DNA from: Roseibium hamelinense
Lineage (GTDB): Bacteria > Pseudomonadota > Alphaproteobacteria > Rhizobiales > Stappiaceae
Assembly: GCF_007830545.1 (NCBI RefSeq)
Contig: NZ_VLLF01000005.1
Coordinates: forward strand, 124,001 to 188,000
Length of the DNA stretch: 64,000 nucleotides
Direction: 5' to 3'
Shown piece by piece: positions 1 to 8,237 of the stretch; positions within the stretch are counted from its first letter, which is position 1; every line of letters begins with the position of its first letter. The position numbers and the translations under genes are program-made. The notes below the pieces were generated by a model, which worked only from the letters and a program-made list of their open reading frames with translations, searched no databases and had not been told where the DNA came from.

Positions 1-459
1 ACAAATCTATTGAAAAAGTTGAAAATTCCGGAAGGCCGATTGTCATTCGAAGTTCATGAATCGACCGTTTTGGATCACGCGAGCGACGAACTGCGCGATA
101 GGATCTCAAAAATATCAGATCTCGGCATCGACATTGAGATCGACAATTTCGGCACCGGGCAGTCATCCTTCCTTGGCATGCTCTCAACGTCTCCAAAGCG
201 CATGAAAATCGCCCGCGACCTCGTCAAACCAATCACAACATCACCGGAGCATCGCAAACTGCTTCAAGCAGTCATCGATATGGGCCGGGCAGTCAGCCTC
301 GAGGTGGGCTGCGAAGGCGTCGAAACTATTGATCACGTTCATATGCTGCGCGACATGGGCTGTGACATCCTGCAAGGCTATGGACTGGCAAAACCGATGA
401 CTCGGGAAAGACTGGCTGAGTTTGCGGCGCAGGATTGGAAAATCGCAGCACTTGCCTAG
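1..459 (+). CDS. EAL-domain protein, C-terminal part (5' end outside window)
   Basis: The reading frame is open from the first base, so this is the last ~152 residues of a longer gene. The fragment matches the second half of an EAL domain (cyclic-di-GMP phosphodiesterase family): a FEVHES strand where FEITES is usual, a DNFGTG loop where DDFGTG is usual, CEGVET (the glutamate of the usual AEGVET) and CDILQGYGLAKP. In active EAL enzymes both aspartates of DDFG help bind the metal pair; here the second is Asn. The downstream KIDR motif reads KIAR, keeping Lys but losing Asp. This suggests weak or absent hydrolysis, perhaps a c-di-GMP sensor, but that is inference. The E-A-L motif itself and any upstream GGDEF, PAS or membrane part lie outside the window. 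Confidence 0.85.
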   Translation, partial: TNLLKKLKIPEGRLSFEVHESTVLDHASDELRDRISKISDLGIDIEIDNFGTGQSSFLGMLSTSPKRMKIARDLVKPITTSPEHRKLLQAVIDMGRAVSLEVGCEGVETIDHVHMLRDMGCDILQGYGLAKPMTRERLAEFAAQDWKIAALA

Positions 460-462
460 CTG

Positions 463-1248
463 TTAAGCCCACTCGCCGTCCGTTGGTATATTCAGAACGC
501 GGCCGCAATGCTTGCAATGAACGGCGTCTGGGTCGTGACGTGCAAGTCCGCAATCGGGGCACGGAAACTGTACCTTGGCTGGCCTGAAAATCGTCTGCAC
601 AAGGCGCAAAAACAGCCCAACCCCGAATATCATGATCGCAACCGTCATTAGCCGGCCTGCGCTGTCTGTCATTGTTATGTCGCCGAAACCCGTGGTGGTG
701 AGGGTCGTGACGGTAAAATACAGCGCGTCCAGGTAGTTGTTTATGTTCTCGTTCCGGTCATGTTCGACAACGAACACAAGAGCAGTCACCACAAATATGA
801 AGACCACCAGATTGACGGCGGATTGAAAGACTTCTTCGTTCCGTCTGAACCATTTCGACGTATCACGAAGCTCTTTCAGCAAATGATAGGACCGCATCAA
901 ACGCAACATGCGGACAACGCGCAAGAATCCGAAGTTTTCAAAAAACGCGGGCGCAATTAACGACACAATCACTATGATATCGGCAATCGATGTGAAGCTT
1001 CCCATGTAGCGCCACGGCCTGGGCGCTGCAATCAGCCGGGCGATGTAATCGAACGTTAGAATTGCAGCTATTGTATAATCCAATTCGTGGTGGATCCGGT
1101 TCGGGTCGATCATCGCAGAGACGATGAAATACCCTATTGTCACGATATCAAAGATGAGAAGGGCGTAACGCCAAAGGCGGGAACCGGCTGATGACCCGAA
1201 ATATAATTGACGGAGGTTCACACGGAGCTTTTCGAGAGTGTCGTGCAT
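463..1248 (-). CDS. Voltage-gated-type potassium channel with C-terminal zinc ribbon
   Basis: A 261-residue Ion_trans-family channel (265 if the TTG at 1260 is used; ATG at 1248 preferred). Several hydrophobic helices are visible, including an S4-like helix with spaced arginines (RVVRMLRLMR, about residues 111-120 from the ATG) and a pore loop with selectivity filter TTTGFGD, the GFGD variant of the K+ filter GYGD. After the last helix comes a short cytoplasmic tail with two CxxC pairs (CPDCG and CKHCG), a zinc-ribbon-like module in place of the usual RCK/KTN or cyclic-nucleotide domain. The gene ends three bases after the convergent EAL gene. Function as an inner-membrane K+ channel is inferred from the filter; gating by the ribbon is speculative. 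Confidence 0.88.
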   Translation of the reverse strand: MHDTLEKLRVNLRQLYFGSSAGSRLWRYALLIFDIVTIGYFIVSAMIDPNRIHHELDYTIAAILTFDYIARLIAAPRPWRYMGSFTSIADIIVIVSLIAPAFFENFGFLRVVRMLRLMRSYHLLKELRDTSKWFRRNEEVFQSAVNLVVFIFVVTALVFVVEHDRNENINNYLDALYFTVTTLTTTGFGDITMTDSAGRLMTVAIMIFGVGLFLRLVQTIFRPAKVQFPCPDCGLARHDPDAVHCKHCGRVLNIPTDGEWA

Positions 1249-1427
1249 TCGGGCTTTCAATATTCACGTTTTCATACCGGAACGCTTAGCATCAAACGCG
1301 CCCAAGGCGAAATACACTCCCAGACCTGTTCCGCAGATCCGTGATCAGCAGGTAGTCACACGGCCTGCAATATGCTCTGTAGAAACATGCGAGGAAATTG
1401 CAATTCACTGCAGGAGTTAGAGCATAA

Positions 1428-2189
1428 ATGTCAGACCATTCAGGCAAGGTTGCATTGGTCACCGGGGCAAGTCGCGGCATTGGTGAAGCAGGTGCACGGA
1501 GCCTTGCACGAAACGGCGCAGCCGTCGTCCTAGCGGCCCGTAGCACCACCGACATCGAGAGAATCGCGCAGTCGATCGTCGAAAGCGGCGGGCGAGCAGA
1601 GGCAATATCCTGTGACGTCGCGCGTTTTGAGGATTTGGAAGCTGCTGCAGCGCTCTGTCTTTCGAGATTTGATGGCCTTGACATCCTCGTCAACAATGCC
1701 GGCCTGATCGACCCGATCAGCCGGATTGAGGACAGCTCTCCAGACGATTGGAGCAAGGTGATCGATGTCAATGTGAAAGGAGTGTATTTTGGCCTCCGCG
1801 CAGTTGCTTCGCATATGCTGAGCCAACGGTCGGGCAAGATCATCAATATCAGCTCGGGTGCGGCAACCGGCGCCTTGGAAGGTTGGAGCCACTACTGCGC
1901 CTCCAAAGCCGCAGCTCTTTCGCTGACAAAATGTGCCGACAAGGAATGGCGCGAACACGGCATCCATGTCGTCGGACTAAGCCCTGGAACGGTAGACACG
2001 GAGATGCAGGTCCAAATCAAAGCATCCGGGATTAATCCCGTCAGCCGACTAGACCCGAGTGCGCACATACCGGCACAATGGGTTGGAGAGGCCATTAGCT
2101 GGCTTGCGGGCGATGCCAGTTCTCACTTTCTCGGCGCCGATTGTTCTCTAAGAGACGAAACTGTGCGCAAGGCAATCGGCTTGGTTTGA
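1428..2189 (+). CDS. Short-chain dehydrogenase/reductase (SDR)
   Basis: A 253-residue classical SDR. The N-terminal Rossmann motif TGASRGIG, the NNAG motif (near residue 88), the catalytic serine in NISSGAATG and the YCASK catalytic Tyr/Lys motif are all present, and length is normal. SDRs of this type are cytoplasmic NAD(P)(H)-dependent oxidoreductases; substrate cannot be read from sequence. AGGAG lies about 12 bases before the ATG. It is monocistronic on the plus strand, followed by the convergent broken maiA gene, so the neighbours give no hint of pathway. Confidence 0.9.
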   Translation: MSDHSGKVALVTGASRGIGEAGARSLARNGAAVVLAARSTTDIERIAQSIVESGGRAEAISCDVARFEDLEAAAALCLSRFDGLDILVNNAGLIDPISRIEDSSPDDWSKVIDVNVKGVYFGLRAVASHMLSQRSGKIINISSGAATGALEGWSHYCASKAAALSLTKCADKEWREHGIHVVGLSPGTVDTEMQVQIKASGINPVSRLDPSAHIPAQWVGEAISWLAGDASSHFLGADCSLRDETVRKAIGLV

Positions 2190-2216
2190 AGTCCGAAAGA
2201 CTTCATGACGCCGTCC

Positions 2217-2873
2217 TCAAGGCGTCTCAGCATCTGGTTGCATGGCTGGAGAAGCATCAGAAAATGCTTTGAGAGCCATGCATCTTTCGCAGATTTCAAG
2301 ACAATGCGGATAGGTACTCATCGGCACTTCAAACCTGGCATTGTTCACGACCTGAGCCGTAAGGCAAATATCGGCGATTCCTGGCGTTTCGCCGGAACAA
2401 AATAACCACTCTTACGGGCGCCGGCTCAACTGGACTTCGAGCGCATCGAAGGTTTCCGTAACCCAGTGGGAAAACCAAGCCTTTACTGCATCCCCATCCG
2501 CGTTGAAGCGCTGCTTCAAAAATTCAAGTACCTTCAAATTGTTTATCGGATGAATGTCGCAAGCGATCATCAAAGCAAGGGCCCTCGCCCTCGCACGCTG
2601 GATCGGATCTTTGGGCAACAGCGGAGGGTTTGGAACAGATTCTTCCAAGAATTCGATGATCGCCAGCGATTGTGTCAGCACTACCCCATCCGGCAGCTGC
2701 AAGGTGGGAACGAGACCCTGTGGGTTAAGATCGAGATAGCCGGGAGCACGCTGCTGCCCGTGTTTGAGATGGTAGAAGCGTTGGTGTGCATTCACAACTT
2801 TCAGATTAAGGGCCGCACGCGCGCGGAAAGACGTGGAACTTCTAAAATAAGTATGAAGTGTCAGCTGATGCAT
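2217..2873 (-). pseudogene. maiA: Maleylacetoacetate isomerase (zeta-class GST) with in-frame stop
   Basis: From ATG at 2873 the frame encodes a zeta-class glutathione transferase: HTYFRSSTSFRARAAL (glutathione-binding SSxxxR motif), LNPQGLVPTL, LTQSLAIIEFLEE and ACDIHPINNLKVL, all typical of MaiA of tyrosine/phenylalanine degradation. The frame is cut by TAA at 2412-2414 after about 153 codons. Reading straight on in the same frame gives EWLFCSGETPGIADICLTAQ and a further stretch that matches the missing C-terminal helices, ending at TGA 2217-2219. The restored product would be about 218 residues, the family's usual size. A single nonsense change therefore explains the lesion; sequencing error is the alternative. 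A truncated protein would lack most of the helical domain. Confidence 0.8.
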
Positions 2874-2950
2874 AGACTTTCTCGGCAGGCCGGCTGATAG
2901 TTTCACTTGAAACTAACTGCTATGCAAGTATCGCGCTCCCAAAAACGCGA

Positions 2951-2972
2951 AGAGGACCGCAAAAGCGGTCCT
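2951..2972 (-). terminator. Hairpin terminator after the 26-aa peptide gene
   Basis: Perfect 9-bp inverted repeat GAGGACCGC / GCGGTCCTC with a 4-base loop. On the minus strand it is followed by TTCGCGTTTTT, an acceptable T-rich tail. It sits 45 bases after the stop of the small ORF at 3018 and upstream of broken maiA. Confidence 0.65.
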
Positions 2973-3017
2973 CCCATGAGATCGTTGTGATCCGTAGTCC
3001 GGATAAATCCCGGCGAT

Positions 3018-3098
3018 CTATCTCGCTGCCAGAGGCTGCTCCAACACCGATCCAAACCGCCCAAACAAACGGGCCACAGTCGGATACTCACTAGACAT
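3018..3098 (-). CDS. Candidate 26-residue peptide with near-perfect Shine-Dalgarno
   Basis: ATG at 3098 is preceded by AAAGGAGGTG (3104-3113 on the plus strand), an almost complete anti-16S match at ideal spacing (7 bases). The ORF reads MSSEYPTVARLFGRFG then SVLEQPLAAR and stops at TAG. Upstream is a plausible sigma-70 promoter (TTGCGG, 16-bp spacer, TAACTA) giving a ~30-base leader, and downstream a 9-bp hairpin terminator, so the unit would be a transcript of about 180 bases carrying only this ORF. I do not recognise the peptide. It is mildly amphipathic with no transmembrane stretch or signal peptide. Alternatives: an sRNA with an incidental ORF or a dual-function RNA. Confidence 0.55.
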   Translation of the reverse strand: MSSEYPTVARLFGRFGSVLEQPLAAR

Positions 3099-3135
3099 GG
3101 GCACACCTCCTTTCTCGCTGTTAAACACACTTCAA

Positions 3136-3163
3136 TAGTTAGACAGGAATGCCGCATCCGCAA
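3136..3163 (-). promoter_or_regulatory. Putative sigma-70 promoter of the 26-aa peptide gene
   Basis: Minus-strand TTGCGG (3163-3158) and TAACTA (3141-3136) with a 16-bp spacer. Transcription would start near 3128, about 30 bases before the ATG. Supported only by motif match and position. Confidence 0.4.
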
Positions 3164-3194
3164 GGGGCTCTTTGAAGCAAATCGCAGCTCAGCT

Positions 3195-3686
3195 TCAATT
3201 TTCTGAGCCGACCGCCCTGTCGGCAATCTTCATGAAAACACCATCCAATTCGGATGCCAAAGCCTTCAGTTGCCCACCGCTTTCGCCCATGTAGGGCTCA
3301 AACACAAAACTCGGCGTTTTCCAGGAGAGCGTGCCCGTCCCGTCGGTGTTTTCAGTGATGTAAAAGCGAATGGGAGCCTCGATCCCAGATGCGACCGACG
3401 CATCTAGCATCCGGCGCGCAAAATCGTTCCGGTACACGCCAATAACCCGATTGCCGGGGATCGTAATGCCTTGCCCTTTGGCCCCGGCGGACGCGCTCGC
3501 TTGAGTTACGAGGAGCATCCCCTCGGCCTTTATGGAAGACGACACGCTTTCCACCAGTTCGTCGTAGGATTGCTCGGTCTTCACAACCCGCCAACCCGGA
3601 CGTGGCTCCACACTCTGTGCAAGCGCTGCGCTGCTGAGGATCAAGGCGCACATCAGGAGGGGATAAATGAAGAAATGTCTTGGCAT
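3195..3686 (-). CDS. DUF302-family periplasmic protein
   Basis: A 163-residue protein. Start ATG at 3686 is chosen because GGAGG lies directly upstream and it opens a clean signal peptide (MPRHFFIYPLLMCALILSS, cleavage near ALAQS). The mature part (GWRVVKTEQSYDELVESV, then a middle with GNRVIGVYRNDFARRMLDAS and EAPIRFYITE) matches the DUF302 fold, a small alpha/beta domain of unknown function often found next to redox or sulfur genes. It lies upstream of, on the same strand as, nothing else of known function; the YeeE-type transporter ends 109 bases ahead and may be co-transcribed. Function is not assignable. Confidence 0.8.
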   Translation of the reverse strand: MPRHFFIYPLLMCALILSSAALAQSVEPRPGWRVVKTEQSYDELVESVSSSIKAEGMLLVTQASASAGAKGQGITIPGNRVIGVYRNDFARRMLDASVASGIEAPIRFYITENTDGTGTLSWKTPSFVFEPYMGESGGQLKALASELDGVFMKIADRAVGSEN

Positions 3687-3795
3687 GGAAACCTCCAAAA
3701 AGCTTTGGTTTGCCTCCATAGATGGTGCCTTTTGGACCCAAAATGAGGCCGTTTGTTTCACACCCGTTTCACAATGAGGTGTGGCAGCCGAGAAA

Positions 3796-4950
3796 TCAGC
3801 GCATTGCCAAGCGCAGTCTTATACGCGTTCCGACAACGCTCCCGGCAAACCCAAACAGAAGCCATAACCAACCATGCATGGAGCCCGAAACGAGCCCTCC
3901 CAAATAAGCGCCGATGTTGCAGCCATAGGCAAGTCGCGCGCCATAGCCCATCAAAATCCCTCCAACAACGGCCGTCATCAGGTCTCGCTTTGAAAGCGTC
4001 CAAACCGGCGCAAATTTACCGGCCAAGCCAGCCGCAATCATGGCACCAAGAATAACGCCAAAATCCATCACAGATGTTGTGTCCATAAAAACACTGGTTT
4101 CCAATGCACTTACCTGCCAGGTCCAATAAGGCCATGTCTCGACAGGAATACCAACTGCTTGAAAAGCCTTTGCTCCCCACAACGCAAATGCGGATGTGAT
4201 GCCCCATGGGCGGCCCACAACGATGAAGGTTAAAATACCAGCTATCGCGAGCATGACAGCTCCGAGCGCCATCGACCACGGGCCGTGCAGCACAGAGAGA
4301 GTCTGAGTGGGTGGAGCGACCTCGCCATGGGTTCGACGTTCCAGCCAGATTGTCGCAGCACCAATAAGCCCCAGTACAACGGCCGTTGCTGCAAACGCAA
4401 GGGTTGGCCCGAACTCGTTCACCAGCGAGTAAGCCGGCAACGCCGGCAAGCGGTTCCATTGATGCAGATTAGCGGTCGCCAAAACCGATCCGAGTATGAA
4501 AGCGGCAAGTGTCACAACCATGCGGGTAGAACCGCCGCCAACGGTGAATAAAGTACCTGAGCCGCAGCCACCGCCGAGTTGCATACCGATACCAAAAATG
4601 AATGCGCCTATGGCAGCTGCAACGCCGAACGGAAAAACGAAACCACCCACGGGCCATCCGAGGCGCTCGCCATAAGCAATCAAAGGAAAGGACACAGCCG
4701 CTGTGAGAAGGATCAGCAAGAATTGCGCACGTAGTCCCGCCCCGCGGTGTTCGGTGACAACCCGGCGCCAAGCCGCGGTGAAGCCGAAACTTGCGTGATA
4801 GAGAGCGAGCCCGGCAAAACCGCCGATTAAAACGGCGAGGGCCTGTCGCGCTCCCGCAGCCTCATATGCCAGTGCACAAACTCCGAGCAGCGTTAGCGCT
4901 GCCGCAGTAAAGACAACTTTCTGGGTGGTTATTGGGGAGCGCTGCAACAT
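3796..4950 (-). CDS. YeeE/YedE (TsuA-like) family transporter
   Basis: A 384-residue polytopic membrane protein with two related halves. Each half carries the family's conserved cysteine: GGGCGSGTLF in the first and YGCNIGAYLGG in the second. In characterised TsuA these cysteines pass thiosulfate through the membrane, so uptake of thiosulfate or a related sulfur compound is the likely role; the exact substrate is inferred. ATG at 4950 is preferred over the TTG at 4989 because the longer version adds a leader not expected for the family. No sulfurtransferase (TusA-like) gene is adjacent. Divergent from the TPR gene across a 189-bp gap that must hold both promoters. Confidence 0.85.
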   Translation of the reverse strand: MLQRSPITTQKVVFTAAALTLLGVCALAYEAAGARQALAVLIGGFAGLALYHASFGFTAAWRRVVTEHRGAGLRAQFLLILLTAAVSFPLIAYGERLGWPVGGFVFPFGVAAAIGAFIFGIGMQLGGGCGSGTLFTVGGGSTRMVVTLAAFILGSVLATANLHQWNRLPALPAYSLVNEFGPTLAFAATAVVLGLIGAATIWLERRTHGEVAPPTQTLSVLHGPWSMALGAVMLAIAGILTFIVVGRPWGITSAFALWGAKAFQAVGIPVETWPYWTWQVSALETSVFMDTTSVMDFGVILGAMIAAGLAGKFAPVWTLSKRDLMTAVVGGILMGYGARLAYGCNIGAYLGGLVSGSMHGWLWLLFGFAGSVVGTRIRLRLAMR

Positions 4951-5139
4951 ATGGACCGTATAAGACCTGCAAAGTAACAGTAGGATCAAGATGCCCAGAT
5001 CCGGTGTATGGCATCACCAGTTTTCTTATCACGGCATCGACAAGGATCACACGGTTACCACACCTTTTTGTGTGTTGCAGTTTAACAGAGTCCCTGTGCT
5101 CTTTTGCGGTGCGGTACAGATACGGGAAAAGGTTGATTC

Positions 5140-6522
5140 ATGCGCGTTACCGATCAATTTGGCTACGAAATAACCGTAGTGAATTCGGCTGTGGTCGGTC
5201 ACTGGAATAAAACCGTTCTTGCCTTTCTTGCGCACGGAAAAGCTACGCCCGTGCATCTGGAAGAGGCTTTCGCCGAAGATCCAGATTTTGCGTTCGGGCA
5301 TGCCGCACGCGGCCTGTTTTGCATGCTGCTTGGCCGCAAGGAGCTCCTAAGCACTGCAGAAGAGTGCTGGCGGTTCGCCACCACAGCAAGCCAACGCGAT
5401 ACCATAACTGAGCGCGAGAACGCGTTTGTCCGTGCCCTTCGGGCATGGCTAGATGGTTGGCCCTCGAAGTCGGCCCAAATCCTGGACCGAGCGCTATCGC
5501 ATTATCAGCGCGACGCATTTTTGTTGAAAATGGTGCATGCGATCCGGTTCGTTCTGGGCGATTCGACAGGTATGCGGGCATCTTTAGAAAGCGTAATCAG
5601 CGCCTATGACGAGACGCATCCGGCGCTTGGTTATGTCCTGGGCTGTCAAGCATTTGCTTTTGAAGAAACGGGCGACTACAGGCTCGCGGAAGCGACCGGA
5701 CGCCAAGCCCTCGAGTATGCAGCGGACGATGCCTGGGGCTTGCACGCTGTTGCACATGTCCACGATATGACCGGCCGTTCCGAAGACGGCATAGGTTGGC
5801 TTGAAAGCCAACCAAACTCCTGGGCGCATTGTAACAATTTTGGCTATCACGTCTGGTGGCATCTTGCGCTTATGTATCTGGATCGCGGTGACACAGATAA
5901 GGTCCTTGCGCTTTACGACTCAGAAATCCGACGCGACAAGACGGACGACTACCGGGATATCTCCAATGCCGCATCGCTGCTATCCCGTCTGGAGATTGAA
6001 GGCGTGAATGTGGGGTCACGCTGGGAAGAGCTCGCCTTGCTGTCAGATCAACGCGCGGACGACGGCTGCAACGTGTTTGCGGATTTGCACTATTTGCTGG
6101 CGCTACTGAATGGCGGGCGCAGAATGGGTGCCGAGCGCCTTCTTACTGGTTTACGAACTCGTGCCCAGTATGAAACCGATCTTGGTGGCATTTCCAAAAC
6201 AGCGGGCATCCCAGCCGGTGCCGGTTTAGAACAGTACCGTCTTGGCAACTATGCGTCCGCCTTTACTTTGCTGAGTTCGGCCCGCAAAGCGCTCCCAGGC
6301 ATCGGCGGGTCTCACGCACAACGAGATGTGTTCGAACGTATCACCATCGATTCCGCCATTCGGGCAGGGATGGCGAACGAAGCGGAGAAGCTGGTAAAGG
6401 ACCGGGCCCGCAAACGGGGCGCACTTGATCGGTTCGCTGAACAACGCATTGTTATTTGCGAAAAAATGCGTAAAGCATCGCTAGTCATGGAAGATGAGCG
6501 CTTGCGCGCCGTTTCTGCCTGA
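5140..6522 (+). CDS. TTC38-like tetratricopeptide repeat protein
   Basis: A 460-residue protein with no signal peptide or membrane segment, built of helical pairs: AFGHAARGLFCMLLG, QRDTITERENAF, HPALGYVLGCQAFAFEETGDY and HVWWHLALMYLDRGD. The order and the WHLAL...GD motif match the family of human TTC38, a cytoplasmic TPR protein of unknown biochemical role with many bacterial members. It is followed 64 bases later by opgC on the same strand. AAAGG precedes the ATG. It most likely acts as a scaffold; no partner can be named. Confidence 0.8.
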   Translation: MRVTDQFGYEITVVNSAVVGHWNKTVLAFLAHGKATPVHLEEAFAEDPDFAFGHAARGLFCMLLGRKELLSTAEECWRFATTASQRDTITERENAFVRALRAWLDGWPSKSAQILDRALSHYQRDAFLLKMVHAIRFVLGDSTGMRASLESVISAYDETHPALGYVLGCQAFAFEETGDYRLAEATGRQALEYAADDAWGLHAVAHVHDMTGRSEDGIGWLESQPNSWAHCNNFGYHVWWHLALMYLDRGDTDKVLALYDSEIRRDKTDDYRDISNAASLLSRLEIEGVNVGSRWEELALLSDQRADDGCNVFADLHYLLALLNGGRRMGAERLLTGLRTRAQYETDLGGISKTAGIPAGAGLEQYRLGNYASAFTLLSSARKALPGIGGSHAQRDVFERITIDSAIRAGMANEAEKLVKDRARKRGALDRFAEQRIVICEKMRKASLVMEDERLRAVSA

Positions 6523-6586
6523 CCCAAGTCGTGCATGAAGCGCTTCGGCCCTTTGTGCGAGCGCCTTTTTCGAACAGTGAATTGCC

Positions 6587-7927
6587 GTGAACGCCCAGCC
6601 CCAAAAGAAGCGAATTCGTGATCCCCGCCTGGATTTTTTCCGCGGGATCGGAATGTTTATAATCTACATCGCCCACGTCCCGAGCAATTGGTGGACCCTC
6701 TGGATTCCCGCCCGTTTCGGGTTTTCCGATGCCACCGAGATCTTTGTATTCTGCTCCGGAATGGCATCCGCTCTTGCGTTCGGAAAGATATTCGACCTAC
6801 ACGGGATGGGACTTGGCACAGCCCGAATTTTGCACCGTATGTGGCAAGTGTATTGGGCATTCATCGGTCAGTTCCTGATTATTGCAGTTGGGCTGGTCGC
6901 TATTCAGGAAAGCGGGTTTTTGAACAGGTGTTGCGGGCTCACGCAAGACTACGTCGTATCGCTCAACCTGAGGCACCTTTTCGACAAAACGGAGATCGCC
7001 CTTCCGGGCATCATGAGCCTCACATGGGTACCGAACTATTTCGACATCCTGCCCATGTACATCGTTATTCTCGCCCTGATCCCTTTGATCATGCTGGCAT
7101 CAAAAATGTCGGTAAAAGCTGCATTCGCAGTTTCTATCGGGCTTTGGCTTTTTGCGCAGTTTGGCTTTTTGGATCTTCCGGCCGAGCCGTGGTCAGACCG
7201 CAAGTGGTTTTTTAATCCGTTTGCATGGCAACTGTTATTTTTCACAGGCTTTGCGTTCATGCGGGGTTGGATACCGGCGCCTCCAGTCGACAGACGTCTT
7301 GTGGTCGTCAGCATCATCGTCTTGGTCGCATCGGTGCCATTTGCGTATTTCCGGATTTTTGGCGAACCCTACCTAGATTGGGTGTGGGCCTTTGAAGTCC
7401 GTCAGGCGATAAAACCACTCTGGATCAAGACTGAATTCGGCTTTTTCCGGTATCTGCATTTTCTGGCCTTGGCCTATTTGGCGTGGGTGGCAGCAGGCGA
7501 GCACGGCCGCAGACTTCTTGGCTACGGAAAACTTTGGGACGGCTTTGTACGCGTGGTTCAAAAAGTAGGCCAGCAGTCTCTTGCGGTCTTCATGGCAAGC
7601 CTTGTCGTTGCCCAGGGTGCTGCGCTGTTGCGGGACATGGCTTGGGGACGCGGAGAATGGTTGCCCCAAATCTTGACCAACCTGGGCGGCATGCTTGTTC
7701 TGGTCGTGGTTGCCTATACCGTAAGCTGGTTTAAATCCGAACCTTGGCGCAAGCCTCCGGCCATGCCCGGCGGAGGCGAGACTCCAGACCCAAAACACAC
7801 AATCCGGCCAAAACCGGGCTCAAGCGCACCGGCGGGAAAAGACCGCGCCATCTCAACCCCGGCGCAAAAAAAAAGCACCGGCACGAAGGCCGGTGCTTTT
7901 GCTGAAACCAGATGCTTTGTCCGTTAA
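6587..7927 (+). CDS. opgC: OpgC-type membrane succinyltransferase
   Basis: A 446-residue protein starting at GTG, with an N-terminal RLDFFRGIGMFIIYIAHV motif and about ten hydrophobic helices, matching OpgC/acyltransferase-3. OpgC adds succinyl groups to osmoregulated periplasmic glucans in the inner membrane; family members also acylate other polysaccharides. No opgGH is in the window. The last ~60 residues are a low-complexity Pro/Lys-rich tail. A perfect 12-bp hairpin (7871-7900) lies inside the 3' end of the frame, and the stop overlaps the end of the convergent DUF1150 gene, so the ORF runs through the shared terminator. Confidence 0.8.
   Translation: MNAQPQKKRIRDPRLDFFRGIGMFIIYIAHVPSNWWTLWIPARFGFSDATEIFVFCSGMASALAFGKIFDLHGMGLGTARILHRMWQVYWAFIGQFLIIAVGLVAIQESGFLNRCCGLTQDYVVSLNLRHLFDKTEIALPGIMSLTWVPNYFDILPMYIVILALIPLIMLASKMSVKAAFAVSIGLWLFAQFGFLDLPAEPWSDRKWFFNPFAWQLLFFTGFAFMRGWIPAPPVDRRLVVVSIIVLVASVPFAYFRIFGEPYLDWVWAFEVRQAIKPLWIKTEFGFFRYLHFLALAYLAWVAAGEHGRRLLGYGKLWDGFVRVVQKVGQQSLAVFMASLVVAQGAALLRDMAWGRGEWLPQILTNLGGMLVLVVVAYTVSWFKSEPWRKPPAMPGGGETPDPKHTIRPKPGSSAPAGKDRAISTPAQKKSTGTKAGAFAETRCFVR
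7871..7900. terminator. Bidirectional terminator inside the opgC 3' end
   Basis: Perfect inverted repeat AAAAGCACCGGC / GCCGGTGCTTTT with a 6-base loop, flanked by A and T runs, so it can work in both directions. It lies 24-54 bases before the convergent stop codons of opgC and the DUF1150 gene, within the opgC reading frame. Confidence 0.8.
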
Positions 7928-8208
7928 TGGACGCTTGCCATCTTCAGCTCTTGTTCAAATGCGTTTGCCAACGCTGCCTCGCGGCTGTCCGCCACCAAAA
8001 TGGGCGTACCATCGGCGTTCAACAATGCCCATAGGGTAACATTGTCCTCAATAGGCGGAATTTCCGGGAACAGCGCCGACAATTCAGACGCTTTTACGGC
8101 GCGGATATATCCAACTGTACCTGTTCCCAATTCACTCAGGTCGTCCTTGCTGATGGTCACATGGACTGGAGCCTGCCCAGCCGCTTCGGGTTTATTTGTA
8201 TCGTGCAT
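7924..8208 (-). CDS. DUF1150 family protein
   Basis: A 94-residue soluble protein with the family's core GTGTVGYIRAVKASEL, a PEIPPIED segment and LWALLNADGTPILVADSR. DUF1150 proteins are small alphaproteobacterial proteins of unknown function, commonly placed just downstream of a small heat-shock gene; here hsp20 ends 29 bases upstream on the same strand, so co-transcription and heat induction are likely. GGAGAAAC precedes the ATG. A role linked to the chaperone is inference from context. Confidence 0.88.
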   Translation of the reverse strand: MHDTNKPEAAGQAPVHVTISKDDLSELGTGTVGYIRAVKASELSALFPEIPPIEDNVTLWALLNADGTPILVADSREAALANAFEQELKMASVH

Positions 8209-8237
8209 CAGTTTCTCCGTTGTTGTCCGGCAGTGAT

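Noticed and set aside
2205-2405. 66-codon plus-strand ORF after the SDR gene
   Set aside because: It lies wholly over the in-frame C-terminal remnant of maiA on the other strand, which explains the openness.
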